From: Paragorgia papillata
Lineage: Eukaryota; Cnidaria; Anthozoa; Scleralcyonacea; Coralliidae
Direction of reading: 5' to 3'
Assembly: GCA_035771165.1 (NCBI GenBank)
Contig: JAWNZC010000261.1
Span: 988,001-1,052,000 of the forward strand
DNA: 64,000 nt
The notes under the pieces were generated by a model. That model made no database searches. It was not told where the DNA came from and saw only the letters and a list, made by a program, of their open reading frames with translations. Shown piece after piece: positions 1 to 9,741 of the stretch (within the stretch, counting starts at the first letter, position 1; each line of letters starts with the position of its first letter). Made by a program: the position numbers and the translations under genes.

Positions 1-91
1 AAGTTATTTGTGATTAGCGTATTTTCACTGAATCACAGGCAGAATTCATCATCATGAAATATTAAATTGTTGTTAACAGACTAACAGTATG

Positions 92-124
<33 letters not shown>

Positions 125-175
125 TTTGTTTGTTTGTTTGTTTGTTTGTTTGTTTGTTTGTTTGTTTGTTTGTTT
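92..175. repeat. (GT)n followed by (GTTT)n microsatellite
   Basis: A run of GT dinucleotides passes directly into about thirteen TTTG tetranucleotides. Any reading frame across it is low-complexity and not credible as a gene. Confidence 0.95.
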
Positions 176-411
176 GCTTATTTATTTCATATATTATTTT
201 CTCTTGTTTTCTAGTGCATAGGGTAGAGTTACCTTGTTCAGTTGTGTTCAACCATTTAATTCAACTTGCTGTTTATATTGGTAAGTAAAATCCTTAAATA
301 ACCTTAATTCATATACTAGTAGTTTATTTATTGAGTAATGACATAATGATCTATTCCTATGTTGATATCTCAAAGTACTAATTACAGGTCATATATTGGT
401 CTAACTGTATG

Positions 412-418
<7 letters not shown>

Positions 419-495
<77 letters not shown>
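419..495. repeat. (AT)n microsatellite
   Basis: An almost pure TA run with one AAA interruption. Further short TA runs follow at about 685-709 and 800-818. (TA)n tracts recur next to PLE-derived ends in this window (17.1, 17.3, 36.37, 62.4 and 63.2 kb), which suggests they are insertion sites or tails of those elements. Confidence 0.9.
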
Positions 496-528
496 TTAAA
501 GTTCAAAGACTCAACAGGTTTGACTAAC

Positions 529-588
529 CATTTTATCTGAAGAGTACCACACAATATTTGTGGCACGAAACTAAATAGTAATAAAATG
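529..588 (+). ncRNA. type I hammerhead ribozyme A
   Basis: The core reads CTGAAGA (537-543), GAAA (567-570) and GTA (578-580), with predicted cleavage after 580. Stem I pairs 529-536 with 581-588 (8 of 8). Stem II pairs GT-CCACA near 544-551 with TGTGG-AC near 559-566, with one A/C mismatch. Stem III is three or four base pairs (ACTA/TAGT). The pairing continues outward: 497-536 and 581-620 match at 36 of 40 positions, giving an unusually long stem I. PLEs are known to carry hammerheads of this minimal-stem-III class; no PLE coding sequence is seen next to this one. Confidence 0.85.
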
Positions 589-630
589 TCTAATCAAACC
601 TGTTGATTCTTTGAACTTTAACTATAATAT

Positions 631-655
631 GCTCTGGATTCCCATCGAGCACTCT
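631..655 (+). other. shared GCTCT...GAGCACT end motif, copy A
   Basis: GCTCT is followed 12 bases later by GAGCACTCT. The GCTC and GAGC halves are complementary, so a small stem-loop can form. The same arrangement follows each of the other three hammerheads. Its start is 43 nt after the stem I 3' strand. Confidence 0.6.
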
Positions 656-2512
656 GCCAAAGGTTTTTTACAACATCTTCTACAGTATATATATATATAT
701 ATATATATTTAACAATTAAATTATGAGCTCAAAATTTCTGAGTGAATAGTTGACGAGAGTGGACAGCATTTGCAATAGTACACTAGTAAGTTTCTGCTAT
801 ATATATATATATATATATGCATGCTAAAAACACAGATCACACATCTGGATATTTTAGAAAGTTGAACAGTTTGATTAATAAGACAAACTGATATAATACT
901 AATAATATTCATTTGGTATAATTTTAGTGATATACAGATACTGCATATTCCTTATACCTTACTGAACATCCCTATATTCTAATTGTCTTCAAAATTATAA
1001 GAATTCTGCTAGGAAAGTAGAATTTTCTGTCCAAATTGTTTGTTCGGTAACTGCAATCTTGTACTTTGGAGGAATGTGACCTTGGGAGGGAATCTTACTC
1101 TTGACCCTGGGAAGCTAGTCAGCTAGTTAGTAGGTCATTACTGAGAGCCCATTTGTGATACAGTATATGATGGAAGATTAAGTCCTAAATATACTTTGTA
1201 TATGTTTAATACTGTACATGTATTGACATTAATTTACACTGGACATGATTTTACTCTCTAAAGGGGAGGTAGCAATGGTATCGAGTCAAATGATTATTAC
1301 CCATTCCTGCCTGAGCCAGCCAATAATGTCCCCTTTATTGTTTTACTATGTTTATCAGCAGATGATTCCTCAGACACCCTATTGTAGGCATCAATAGGTT
1401 AAATGGATTGACTATTTAAACAAAGAAAAATCACAACAAAATCAAAATTTTAGCTTATAAATTGAAACTTTGAGTTTTGTTGCAAAGTGGTTAATGTATA
1501 CCTTTAAATATTTGATTTAATTAAATATTAGTTAACAAATTGTTGAACTAATTTTCTCATTCTACAGGACTGGACTGGTACACATTGAGTGATGATGCGA
1601 AAGCCAACTTCTCAACGAAAGAAAAGGATTGTTCATCTCCAAGATGATTACACTGATGTTCCCTTGTGTCATTGCTGATTGGATTGTTAGAAAGTATTTG
1701 TGGTATATTGTATTGTTAGTACAGTATTTGTGGTAAGTAAATTATCTGTAAATATTTTTGGTATAATATATAAGAATATTATTTATGAATTTTACTAATT
1801 TTGTGCCAATCAAGTTGGCAACCTTCATTATGTGTTTCCTATTGCCAAGAATGTCTGTAGTCAGTGTAGTGTGATACAAAACAGAGAAAACAATCCTGGG
1901 AATATTTTTGTCCTAAACCTTAACTCATGTTTGAAACAGATTATCCTTAAGCGAAACAAAATACCTGGGTTTCCTATTACATGTTGCAAAAACTTAGGTG
2001 GGGTAGGTTGGGTTTCTTATTTTTAATCTAAACATTTTTGTATGGACAAACAATCAAGTTATGCGAAGCCACAAAACTAAAGTTGCTGGCTGCATTTCAA
2101 TGGAAAAAACTAGGTTGGGGCAGAAACCCAGGTTTTTGGCCTTATTTTAATACAACTTATACAACTTTGAATAGAAACTTTATCTTGATAAATGTTCTAT
2201 TCATGTAATTTCTATGCGGATGATTCTGTAATAGAAATTATGCAACCTTTTAAAATATATTTCCATTTGCTTTTTCCTACAGCTTATGCATCAAAAAAGT
2301 ATGGTTGCCCATCAAGCGTGATTCGCCAGCACATGACAACAAAAATAAATAATGTTATTAAGTGTTGTAAAGTGCAAAAACCTAAGTGAACATTATTAAA
2401 TTTCTAGTATCAGTAGTTTTTATACATACACTGTATATTAAGAACTTTATGATTAGTGACCTTGTAAATTATATACATTTTATCTATAACTTATTTGTGT
2501 CATTGTAAATTA
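656..2512. other. no supported gene
   Basis: AT-rich sequence with two short TA tracts. Reading frames here are short and lack recognisable domains. No RNA gene or complete repeat is recognised. Confidence 0.6.
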
Positions 2513-2770
2513 TACAGTCATTGGCACCTAAGCATGTACACCACCCATCAAAACATGTTCTAAATTTAAGCCAAAGTTAACCGTTCTGAAATCAACACCG
2601 TGGGATTGGCGAGATGTGATTGGCTAAGGGCACATTCATGTGACAATAATGTATTGGTTCGAATGTATCGAATGAAAACCTAATACGTTCCCAAGGTAAA
2701 CATTTAACTTTGAGGTTGACATAAAACATGTTTTGACTGGCGGTGTACACGCTTAGATGCCAACGCTGTA
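2513..2770. mobile_element. mariner-like MITE (258 bp)
   Basis: The two ends are inverted and imperfectly matching: TACAGTCATTGGCACC at the left against the complement of GGATGCCAACGCTGTA-type sequence at the right. Inner arms also pair around AAAACATGTT. The outer TA at each end fits a TA target duplication, as in Tc1/mariner elements. It has no coding capacity. Confidence 0.6.
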
Positions 2771-3131
2771 TAGATAAAGTGAGTGGTTTAAACCTTAGAT
2801 TGTCGATAGGTATTTGTGAAATGTGATTCTTTAGGTTAGTGTGTATAGTCTTGAAAATGTTGATGGAAGTAACCAACATCAGTCTTTCTCAAGACTATAT
2901 TAACCTGGGCAATCACATTTATTTAGAAAAAATCAAACCATTTATATTTGTAGTGTTCTATTGTATTTTTGCAGTTACATGTACCCATTTTCATTACTGC
3001 AATAAAAACTAAATAATGATTATTAACATTTATTTGTAATTATTTGATTGAACCATGTTGTTTAACAGCTGAATTTGTTATACCAAAAGATCCTATAATT
3101 TTCACAAATGCCCATAGAGGAACTATTACAA

Positions 3132-3404
3132 TTTCCTATAAAAATTCCTATAGGAATTCCTATAAAAAATCCTATAGGAATTCCTATAGGAATTTCCTAT
3201 AGGAATTCCTATAGGAATTTCCTATAGGAATTCCTATAGGAAAATAGTCCGAATTTCCTATAGGAATTCCTATAGGAAATTCCTATAGGAATTCCTATAG
3301 GAAATTCCTATAGGAATTCCTATAGGAATTCCTATAGGAAAATAGTCCGAATTTCCTATAGGAATTCCTATAGGAAATTCCTATAGGAATTCCTATAGGA
3401 AATT
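3132..3404. repeat. array of TTCCTATAGGAA palindromes
   Basis: About twenty near-identical 12-bp palindromic units (TTCCTATAGGAA) lie head-to-tail, sometimes sharing AATT and sometimes with one extra A. Two spacers reading AAATAGTCCG divide the array into blocks. Every unit is self-complementary, so the whole array reads the same on both strands. It lies just upstream of the Helitron-like ORF. Confidence 0.95.
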
Positions 3405-3479
3405 TTCGTAAGGGCTGTTTCTAGTAAACTAGTCCTTAAGAGTATAATATTAGATAACACTTCAGAAAATACTGGGTTT

Positions 3480-4604
3480 TTGCTGTGGCTTTCAAATTAT
3501 TGCTTATCTTGCATTTTTCAGCATTATACAAGGCAAAAAACGAAATATTTCTTGCTGGCATGCAATGAAAGCCAAACAATTAGTTTATTTGAACAATTTC
3601 ATGATGCAGATTTTCTCATTAATAAATTTTGTGATATTGTTACACAAAACCTTAAATGTGAAGAAATACAATACAATATTCAATTTTTCTCATGCTCATG
3701 TCCACTAACAAAATCAGAGAGGCAAAAAGTTCTAAGAAGGCATAAGTCTACCACACAAAAAAGGCTACTTGCTGACAAAAACAGAGAGCAATATGTAAAT
3801 TTGGAACCTACAAAGAAAAAAATAATGCTTGAGAAAGCTGCTTTACACTACAAAATTATGGATCCTATAAAGAAGCAGGCTCTGTTTGAAACAAATACAA
3901 AAGAATATAAATCAATGGACCCAATGAAAAAGAAAGTCCTCCTTGAAACAAAAACACTAAATTTATCAATAAATTTGGTACATGATTTGGATGATTATAT
4001 ATATAGGTTTCACTGTAAAATAAAAGAAGGTCCTTATTATATATGTTCTGTTTGCAATCGATTACTTTACAGAAAGTCAGTCATGTCATTGGATCAAGAT
4101 AAGTACACAAATCTCCCTGATCTCTTCACTGATCTAAAGTCATTTGATGAAAAAGAATACATTTGTAAAACCTGCCATTCAAAGTTGTCAAAGGGGAAAA
4201 TTCCTTGCCAAGCAATATGTAATAACATGTATGTTGATAACATACCAGCTGAGCTTGCATCTTTAGAAAAACTTGAACAAATTCTTATTGCACAGCGAAT
4301 AGTTTTTGAAAAGATAATAGTTATGCCAAAAGGGCAACAAAGAAAAGTTAAGGGAGCAATCTGTAATGTGCCTGTTGAATGTGATAATACATGTAAAGTT
4401 TTACCACGGCCACCAGAAAGATCAGGTATTATAATGTTGAAACTTAAACGTAAACTTGAATTTAGAGGTCATGTGTATTTTCAAGCAGTACGTCCTCAGT
4501 TCATTCTTGATGCACTTAACTGGCTCAAGTTAAACAACCCATTGTACCAAGTTGTCTATGAAAGCCGCAAAAATAATGTTTTAATGCAAAAACTGTATGC
4601 ATGA
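3480..4604 (+). CDS. Helitron-associated N-terminal protein (DUF6570-like), partial
   Basis: An open frame of 374 codons. Residues about 80-160 hold lysine-rich repeats of the form Y-x-MDP-x-KK-x-LLE (three copies), typical of the N-terminus of animal Helitron polyproteins. Residues about 185-350 hold two Cys pairs (CSVC and CKTC), then a segment containing PAELASLEKLEQ and ending near LNNPLYQ. This matches my memory of the DUF6570 domain that precedes the Helitron Rep-like N domain. The frame stops where the Rep and Pif1 helicase parts should begin, so the element is 3'-truncated. The start is uncertain: a pyrimidine-rich acceptor-like site (TTTTTCAG) lies inside the first 15 codons. It probably acted in rolling-circle transposition; autonomous activity is impossible here. 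Confidence 0.7.
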   Translation: MLWLSNYCLSCIFQHYTRQKTKYFLLACNESQTISLFEQFHDADFLINKFCDIVTQNLKCEEIQYNIQFFSCSCPLTKSERQKVLRRHKSTTQKRLLADKNREQYVNLEPTKKKIMLEKAALHYKIMDPIKKQALFETNTKEYKSMDPMKKKVLLETKTLNLSINLVHDLDDYIYRFHCKIKEGPYYICSVCNRLLYRKSVMSLDQDKYTNLPDLFTDLKSFDEKEYICKTCHSKLSKGKIPCQAICNNMYVDNIPAELASLEKLEQILIAQRIVFEKIIVMPKGQQRKVKGAICNVPVECDNTCKVLPRPPERSGIIMLKLKRKLEFRGHVYFQAVRPQFILDALNWLKLNNPLYQVVYESRKNNVLMQKLYA

Positions 4605-5067
4605 ATTTATAAATACTAAAAGTATATGTATCAATGCCAAAGTTATACAGTATATGTGAACACCAAAGTTATATGTAAGAATGCCAAAATTATGTACAAT
4701 TAAACATGGTGATGCTAACTTGATATATAGCATGAGGAGCTGTTGATAATGCTATGAATGACTTCAGATATCGTTATGTGAGATCTGTGAACACCATCTA
4801 AACAGTTTATTAACAATAACTGAAATATTAAAGTGTAATATGTAAACAAAATGTCACAATACCGTACATATAGTTCGAGATATAGTTAAAGCAATGTCAT
4901 CATGGCTTTCAGTATATGAATTCTATGTTGTCCCAATCTAGGTTGTCCATGCATGTAAGTTTATAATAGTAGTCAATAAAAAAATTGTTCTTTGTAAAAC
5001 AAGTTAGTGCGCTTTCTAACTAGCTTTCTAACATGTCCTCCTCCGCCATTGCCCAGTAGCCCGGGTT
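4605..5067. other. no supported gene; AT-rich spacer
   Basis: Contains degenerate tandem sequence (ATGCCAAA-GTTATA-type blocks, 4,620-4,700) immediately 3' of the Helitron ORF. Nothing else is recognised. Confidence 0.5.
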
Positions 5068-5837
5068 CCACAAAATGGCAATTATTGCATCATCCCGTCA
5101 GGCCAGGCCATAGAAATAATATACCCAGGCCCACTGTGGCTAGGCCTTGCGAAAACTGTAAGGCATGTTTCGACTTCTTTCTTTGCGATAGCTTTGCCTT
5201 TGATCGAGTTGGGTTAAGGTGTTTTTCACGGTATTGGTGAATTCATCAGTAGTTGATCAGTAATGGTGCTGACAAGGTTTGTCCCATGAAGACAGAATAG
5301 ACGAGTATATTACAGACGCGAAAAAATGCCGTGTTGACATTAGGTCAAAGCCTTGACTTGAGGACTAGAGATACAAGAAAGAGCCACAGAATATCAAAGA
5401 ACATATACGTACTGTTTTTTTAGTATTAAACGCCTTGCTGCTTGGTCCAACAACTACGAAACAGGTGGTAGGCACCGAATAATGCAAAAAAATATGTTTA
5501 GATATGTTAATATTTAGTCGTCTACAAGTCCGCTATCATCAAGGTGTCGTATTACATTTGGAAATGTGTTTCAAAATATGTTTAAAATATAAAATTCGAA
5601 TTTGAATTCCGAATTCAACACTATAGGTTTTGTCTAGTCTACTGAAAGTATTAAGATCGAGATTCGGCTAAGCTTCTTGTTGTTTACACCAAATCGCTTC
5701 ATGAAAACGAGTACTTCATATAAGACCATATATAGAGAATTTGTTTCGAGCGCGACTCACAACACATGACTCGGTATATTAACCACTGATCTCAAATAAT
5801 AGACTCAGTGTGATGATGCAATAATGCCATTTTGTGG
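5068..5837. mobile_element. non-autonomous DNA transposon with inverted ends
   Basis: CCACAAAATGGCAATTATTG at 5,068 is inverted at 5,812-5,837 (GATGATGCAATAATGCC followed by ATTTTGTGG) with one base difference over about 26 bp. The 0.77-kb interior has no supported gene. A 55-bp segment at 5,688-5,742 is directly repeated at 8,841-8,896. Boundaries and target duplication were not resolved. Confidence 0.55.
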
Positions 5838-6256
5838 ACCCCCCCAAGAAAAACCAAAAAAAAAAAAAGAAAAAAAAAAAGATGCATCGGGCGTTCACTC
5901 GGGCTACTGAGTTCCGCAAATATTAGCGTAGGCACGTAGCGTTCGCACATCTAGAAAACCTGCGGAGCAGCGGGCGCATATTAAGTGTTTGTTAAAAAGT
6001 ACAAAACTCAGAAGCAATCATTAAGCAGTGTAGTTATGTAAAACTTCTCTGAAACTGTGTAATTGTACAGTTAGACTGTGACTCTTGGTAAAAATCATTT
6101 TGGAAGTCAAGTGACTAATCAGCAATGTGGCTGACAACTAAAAATCTATTCATGCTGGGCCGCTGGGCGGTACTGTAATATTCGGTCAGGAACGCCCAGC
6201 AACGTCTGATTAAACGCTCAACCTGAACCGCTGTATGTGTCTCTACAATTTAAAAC

Positions 6257-6510
6257 AATACCGTCGATTGCATCAAGGATGGACACTGTTGATAAAAAAC
6301 ATTACCTCCGCCAGCGTCAAACTCCAACGTTTCCCACGAGCATCTGACAGGTTTCTTTTAGCTCAACCAATCACGTTTAACCAGTCTCAAGGTGATTGGT
6401 TGAGCTAAAAGAAACCTGTCAAATGCTCGTGGGAAACGTTGAAGTTTGACGCTGCCGGAAGTAATGTTTTTTATCAACGGTGTCCATCCTTAGATGCAAT
6501 CGACGGTATT
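6257..6510. mobile_element. foldback MITE (254 bp)
   Basis: AATACCGTCGATTGCATC at the left end is the exact complement of GATGCAATCGACGGTATT at the right end. The arms pair almost throughout, around a short loop near 6,375-6,390, with few differences. The high arm identity suggests a recent insertion. There is no coding capacity. Confidence 0.85.
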
Positions 6511-6934
6511 ACAAAGCAAAATTACGAATTTCGTACTTATGAGCGGCGAAGCTTATACGAGGCTTATACAAGCAGTTGCGCACTCATAAAAACATGATAA
6601 GACGTTAGCACAGCTTTTCAATTATTCAATGCTTAACATGCAAAACAAAGTTAACAAACTTTAACAGTAAATCGTCTATTCTCGACTCGTTCATGAAAAT
6701 ATAAATAATCTTTTTTGTAAAGTCTTTTTTAACTCAAACTAACCTCGTATTTATATAAAGTCGTACCCATGCTAGCACATGCAAGGACAAGGTTGAACTA
6801 AAACATGCAAACAAAACGCAACAATATGTAACGAAATATGTTACAAAATATGTTTTGTAACCTGAACTATATATCGTTCCTTTATACTAGTTTTTCTCAA
6901 CATTATCAGTACAAGATTCACAGAGTTCTCTCCC

Positions 6935-8026
6935 TTATATTTGTTTTATGCATTTAACTGTCTTCTTCTCCAAATATACCTCGAAGGTCATCTTCTCCAA
7001 ATTTAAAAGAGTAGCGCTTACTTTCTCAGGTGGAATTTGGGCAAGGTCGTCTTTCATATGTGGATCTATCAGGTTAGCGGAAGAAAAGAAACTCTCCAAC
7101 ACTTTCATTGGACAATAGAACCTCTCTGTAGTATTTGCGGATTCGTCACGAATCATCATATTGGTGAACAATTGCACTTTCAGATTTTTCATCAACATGG
7201 AAAGTTTGCAATTTCCGCATGTCACAATGGTTGAATTGTTATTGTAGGGCAGTTTTCGGTCCTTGCAATTGAAACAAACAAACGTTTTTGTTGTCTCAAC
7301 CCCTACAATATTTCCAACAAAAATATATTCTTCTTGAACTTTTAACCTATCGACATCTTCACTGCTTTGGGCCGACAGTTCCACTTCTTCATCTAGACGT
7401 GTAATTTCAGTGCTTGGACTACAGTTCAAGTACGTTTTATTATAATAGCTCACGCGTACTTGGTTGAACATGTAAGATTCGTTTTCGTTCACCTCATCGA
7501 TTTGCCCTTCCCACAGCGTCATAGAAATGGCCCCAGTTGAATCTGCAACAATCAAACTCGACTTTTTCAAATCTTTTTCGAAAGATATTGAATGTACAAT
7601 CTCTGGAGGAGATTTAGCGTTGACACGGACCTTGACATTAACGAAATCACCATTTTCATGTTTATGCACCACGTCAAATATTGATGTTGTGGTAGTCGAC
7701 ACTTTCTGACTCGTGATATCCTTCCATGGAAAGGCCAGATTTCTATTTTCTTCAATTCTTGAGTACTTGTTCATCTTGAACTCTACTTCGTTGTATTTAC
7801 GTTTCTGTGGGCTCACGTTGACTAGCCGTGTGGGTGATTTGGATTTCTCTCTCTCGTTCATATCGTCCCTTTTACCCGGGGAAAAGCAAACAACTCTTGC
7901 TTCGCTGGTATCTTGTTGTATTTTAAAATCAAAATACCGAACTCCCGATTTTGCTCCTATTCTAATATCTGAAACTTGATGAACGTACCCGCTCGCTTCA
8001 TCTCGACGTTCGCCTTGCTCCGCCAT
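6935..8026 (-). CDS. RPA70-like single-stranded DNA-binding protein
   Basis: An uninterrupted, intronless frame of 363 codons from the ATG at 8,026; eight further in-frame codons upstream allow a start at 8,050. The N-terminal third (residues about 20-90) is charged. Residues about 110-220 look like an OB-fold (LIVADSTGAISMTLWEG). Residues about 240-300 hold a zinc-ribbon pair, CFNC and CGNC, inside a second OB-fold, as in DNA-binding domain C of the large replication protein A subunit. Expected role: binding single-stranded DNA. It lies inside an inverted-repeat element, and RPA-like proteins are known cargo of some animal Helitrons, so a transposon origin is likely. It is shorter than cellular RPA70 (about 600 residues), so it is probably not the housekeeping gene. 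Confidence 0.7.
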   Translation of the reverse strand: MAEQGERRDEASGYVHQVSDIRIGAKSGVRYFDFKIQQDTSEARVVCFSPGKRDDMNEREKSKSPTRLVNVSPQKRKYNEVEFKMNKYSRIEENRNLAFPWKDITSQKVSTTTTSIFDVVHKHENGDFVNVKVRVNAKSPPEIVHSISFEKDLKKSSLIVADSTGAISMTLWEGQIDEVNENESYMFNQVRVSYYNKTYLNCSPSTEITRLDEEVELSAQSSEDVDRLKVQEEYIFVGNIVGVETTKTFVCFNCKDRKLPYNNNSTIVTCGNCKLSMLMKNLKVQLFTNMMIRDESANTTERFYCPMKVLESFFSSANLIDPHMKDDLAQIPPEKVSATLLNLEKMTFEVYLEKKTVKCIKQI

Positions 8027-8164
8027 CGTAGCACACGAACAAGTGATCACTGATCACAACGCTACACGTGTTCTTACGGACGCTCTGATTGGACGAGCGT
8101 ATACTGATCTCAAGCTGAGTCATCTGACCGACTTTCTTTTCGAGTTGGAGTTTGGACTGCTTTT

Positions 8165-8310
8165 CAGTGCTTCCACTTGGAAGGAAATTTCCTTCCAAAA
8201 GGAAATTTTGGCATTTGGAAGGGGAAAAAAAAGGAAATAAAATTTGGAAGGAAATTGGAAGGAAATTTGGTCATATGGAAGGAAAATGGAAGGAAATTTT
8301 GAAATTCGAA
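8165..8310. repeat. GGAAGGAAATT low-complexity tract
   Basis: Irregular repeats of GGAAGGAAATT-type sequence, with one pyrimidine counterpart (TTTCCTTCC) at its left end, giving a local hairpin. Confidence 0.7.
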
Positions 8311-8599
8311 CTTTTTCAGTAATTAAAAGTTGATGAAACTGCTTATTTTTTAATTTCGGGTTCAAAAACGTGTATAAATTCAAAACACGAGTAGTAATAT
8401 GATCTGCAGGGATGCGTGGCGTTAAATAGGGCTCCAGTTCCACCTCACTTGCAACTGCAAACCGGTACAAAGCGTGCATTGATAATGATGTTATGTTTCA
8501 AACCTTTATCTGACAATTATTCTAGTTTCCAAAGGACTAAAGAGTTTGTAAATTTTTGTAAACTTGAAGCCTATCTTTATTAGTTATATAATTTGGGAA

Positions 8600-8630
8600 T
8601 GTAATTGCGAATTAACAATTCGCAATTACA
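8600..8630. repeat. perfect 14-bp inverted repeat with 3-nt loop
   Basis: TGTAATTGCGAATT is followed by AAC and its exact complement AATTCGCAATTACA. Function is unknown; it may be a terminator-like hairpin or a protein-binding palindrome. Confidence 0.8.
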
Positions 8631-9056
8631 GTTGATTAGAATTTCACATTTAAAAACTGAAAATGGCCGTTGTCTAACTTGTCTATGCCTATATCAGCTG
8701 TATGGCTCGCGCGCTTTGCATCTGCGCTTGCCCAGATACAACAATAACTCCTTTCCGACACTCTCCGGACCTCGGAAAGCGTCGGAAATGTTCGGACCAC
8801 ATTCGTATTTTCTCGTTGCGAGCTTTGCCATGCACAATTTCACCAAATCGCTTCATGGAACTAAGTACTTCATATAAGACCATATATAGAGAATTTAAGT
8901 GCGTAATAATACTTGCAAATTGACAATCAGCGTTAATTAATAGAGAGTTTTGTTGCGCACGCTGTTCCTCAGGTTTTCTAGATGTGCGAAGGCTACGCCA
9001 ATTTCAGAATCAGTAGCCCGAGTGAACGCCTGAGCAGGCGTCTTGTTTACTAAAGA

Positions 9057-9376
9057 AATCCCACCATGGGAATCTCAGTGTAATTTATATCGCGCAAAAC
9101 TTGTTTCATCAAAGCAAGGATCATCGTACCATTTCCCTTAACGCTACTTATCTCGTGTTAACCAAAAATGTTCGTGACGCGAGTCAAGTGACTCATCTGG
9201 CCAAACAGTTGTATCCTAGCAACACTAAATTTTTCCAGCAAGCCTATCAGATGGCGACTAAAGAGCCGTATTCCTACTTATTTGTCGATCTCACTCCGAC
9301 ATGTCCCGACGAAATTCGAGTAAGATCCGGGATCTTTCCGACGGACACCCACTACGTGTACCATCCCAGAGTATAA
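9057..9376 (+). pseudogene. Maverick packaging ATPase, C-terminal fragment
   Basis: Collinear with the C-terminal third of the ATPase in copy 2. The Walker A region and zinc finger are missing because the element is cut at its left edge. An extra base near 9,055 also shifts the frame. The fragment ends in a stop codon that overlaps a TATA box for the next gene. Confidence 0.8.
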
Positions 9377-9379
9377 AAG
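9371..9379 (+). promoter_or_regulatory. TATA box overlapping the ATPase stop codon
   Basis: GTATAAAAG lies 33-41 nt before the ATG at 9,412, and its TAA is the ATPase stop. The same arrangement is kept in copy 2 (minus strand, about 30,716-30,724), so the promoter is built into the end of the upstream gene. This suggests per-gene transcription rather than one long message. Confidence 0.6.
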
Positions 9380-9411
9380 GGGCTGTTCAAGGACAATACG
9401 ATCATTTGACA

Positions 9412-9741
9412 ATGTCTGCTTGTATAAGAAGGAACTGCGACGTTTTAAAAGTATTGGCAAAGTGTAATCCTCAACTGCGAAACGCAATTATAAAAGCTGC
9501 CGACGACGATATATTAGAAGCCATTAGACAGTGTCTTTTGAACGTGTGGTGTGAAACAATTAAGATTACTCCGAAAACAGCAAGGAAACTAGCCCCTTAT
9601 AACGACCATATCAAGTTTGTTGCTGATAAACGTAATCCAGTAACAAAAAGAAAGAAAGTTATTCTACAAGAAGGTGACGTTTTTTTACCGTTTCTCTTAG
9701 TTCCTGTACTTGAACAGCTGGCAAGTTTTTTAACAAAATAA
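9412..9741 (+). CDS. small conserved Maverick protein, hydrophobic C-terminus
   Basis: A frame of 109 codons starting after a good TATA box. The N-terminal half is helical (LKVLAKCNPQLRNAIIKAA), the middle is basic (KRNPVTKRKK), and the last 30 residues are hydrophobic. I recall similar small proteins next to the ATPase gene in animal Mavericks and adintovirus-like elements; their function is not known to me. Its stop codon overlaps the ATG of the next gene (TAATG). Copy 2 has a frameshifted version. A virion-associated role is possible but only inferred. Confidence 0.6.
   Translation: MSACIRRNCDVLKVLAKCNPQLRNAIIKAADDDILEAIRQCLLNVWCETIKITPKTARKLAPYNDHIKFVADKRNPVTKRKKVILQEGDVFLPFLLVPVLEQLASFLTK

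Larger units (their letters stand above)
5881..9040. mobile_element. 3.15-kb inverted-repeat element carrying an RPA-like gene
   Basis: About 95 bp at 5,885-5,980 (including GGCGTTCACTCGGGCTACTG and CGCACATCTAGAAAACCTG) is repeated in inverse orientation at 8,950-9,038 with scattered differences and small indels. Between the arms lie a 254-bp foldback MITE and an intact minus-strand RPA-like gene. No transposase is present. The right end abuts the truncated end of Maverick copy 1. The pairing is seen directly; that the two arms bound one mobile unit is inference. Confidence 0.5.

Noticed and set aside
7527..7979. Plus-strand frames opposite the RPA-like gene
   Set aside because: No domain or start context; the minus frame has a zinc ribbon and OB-fold pattern.
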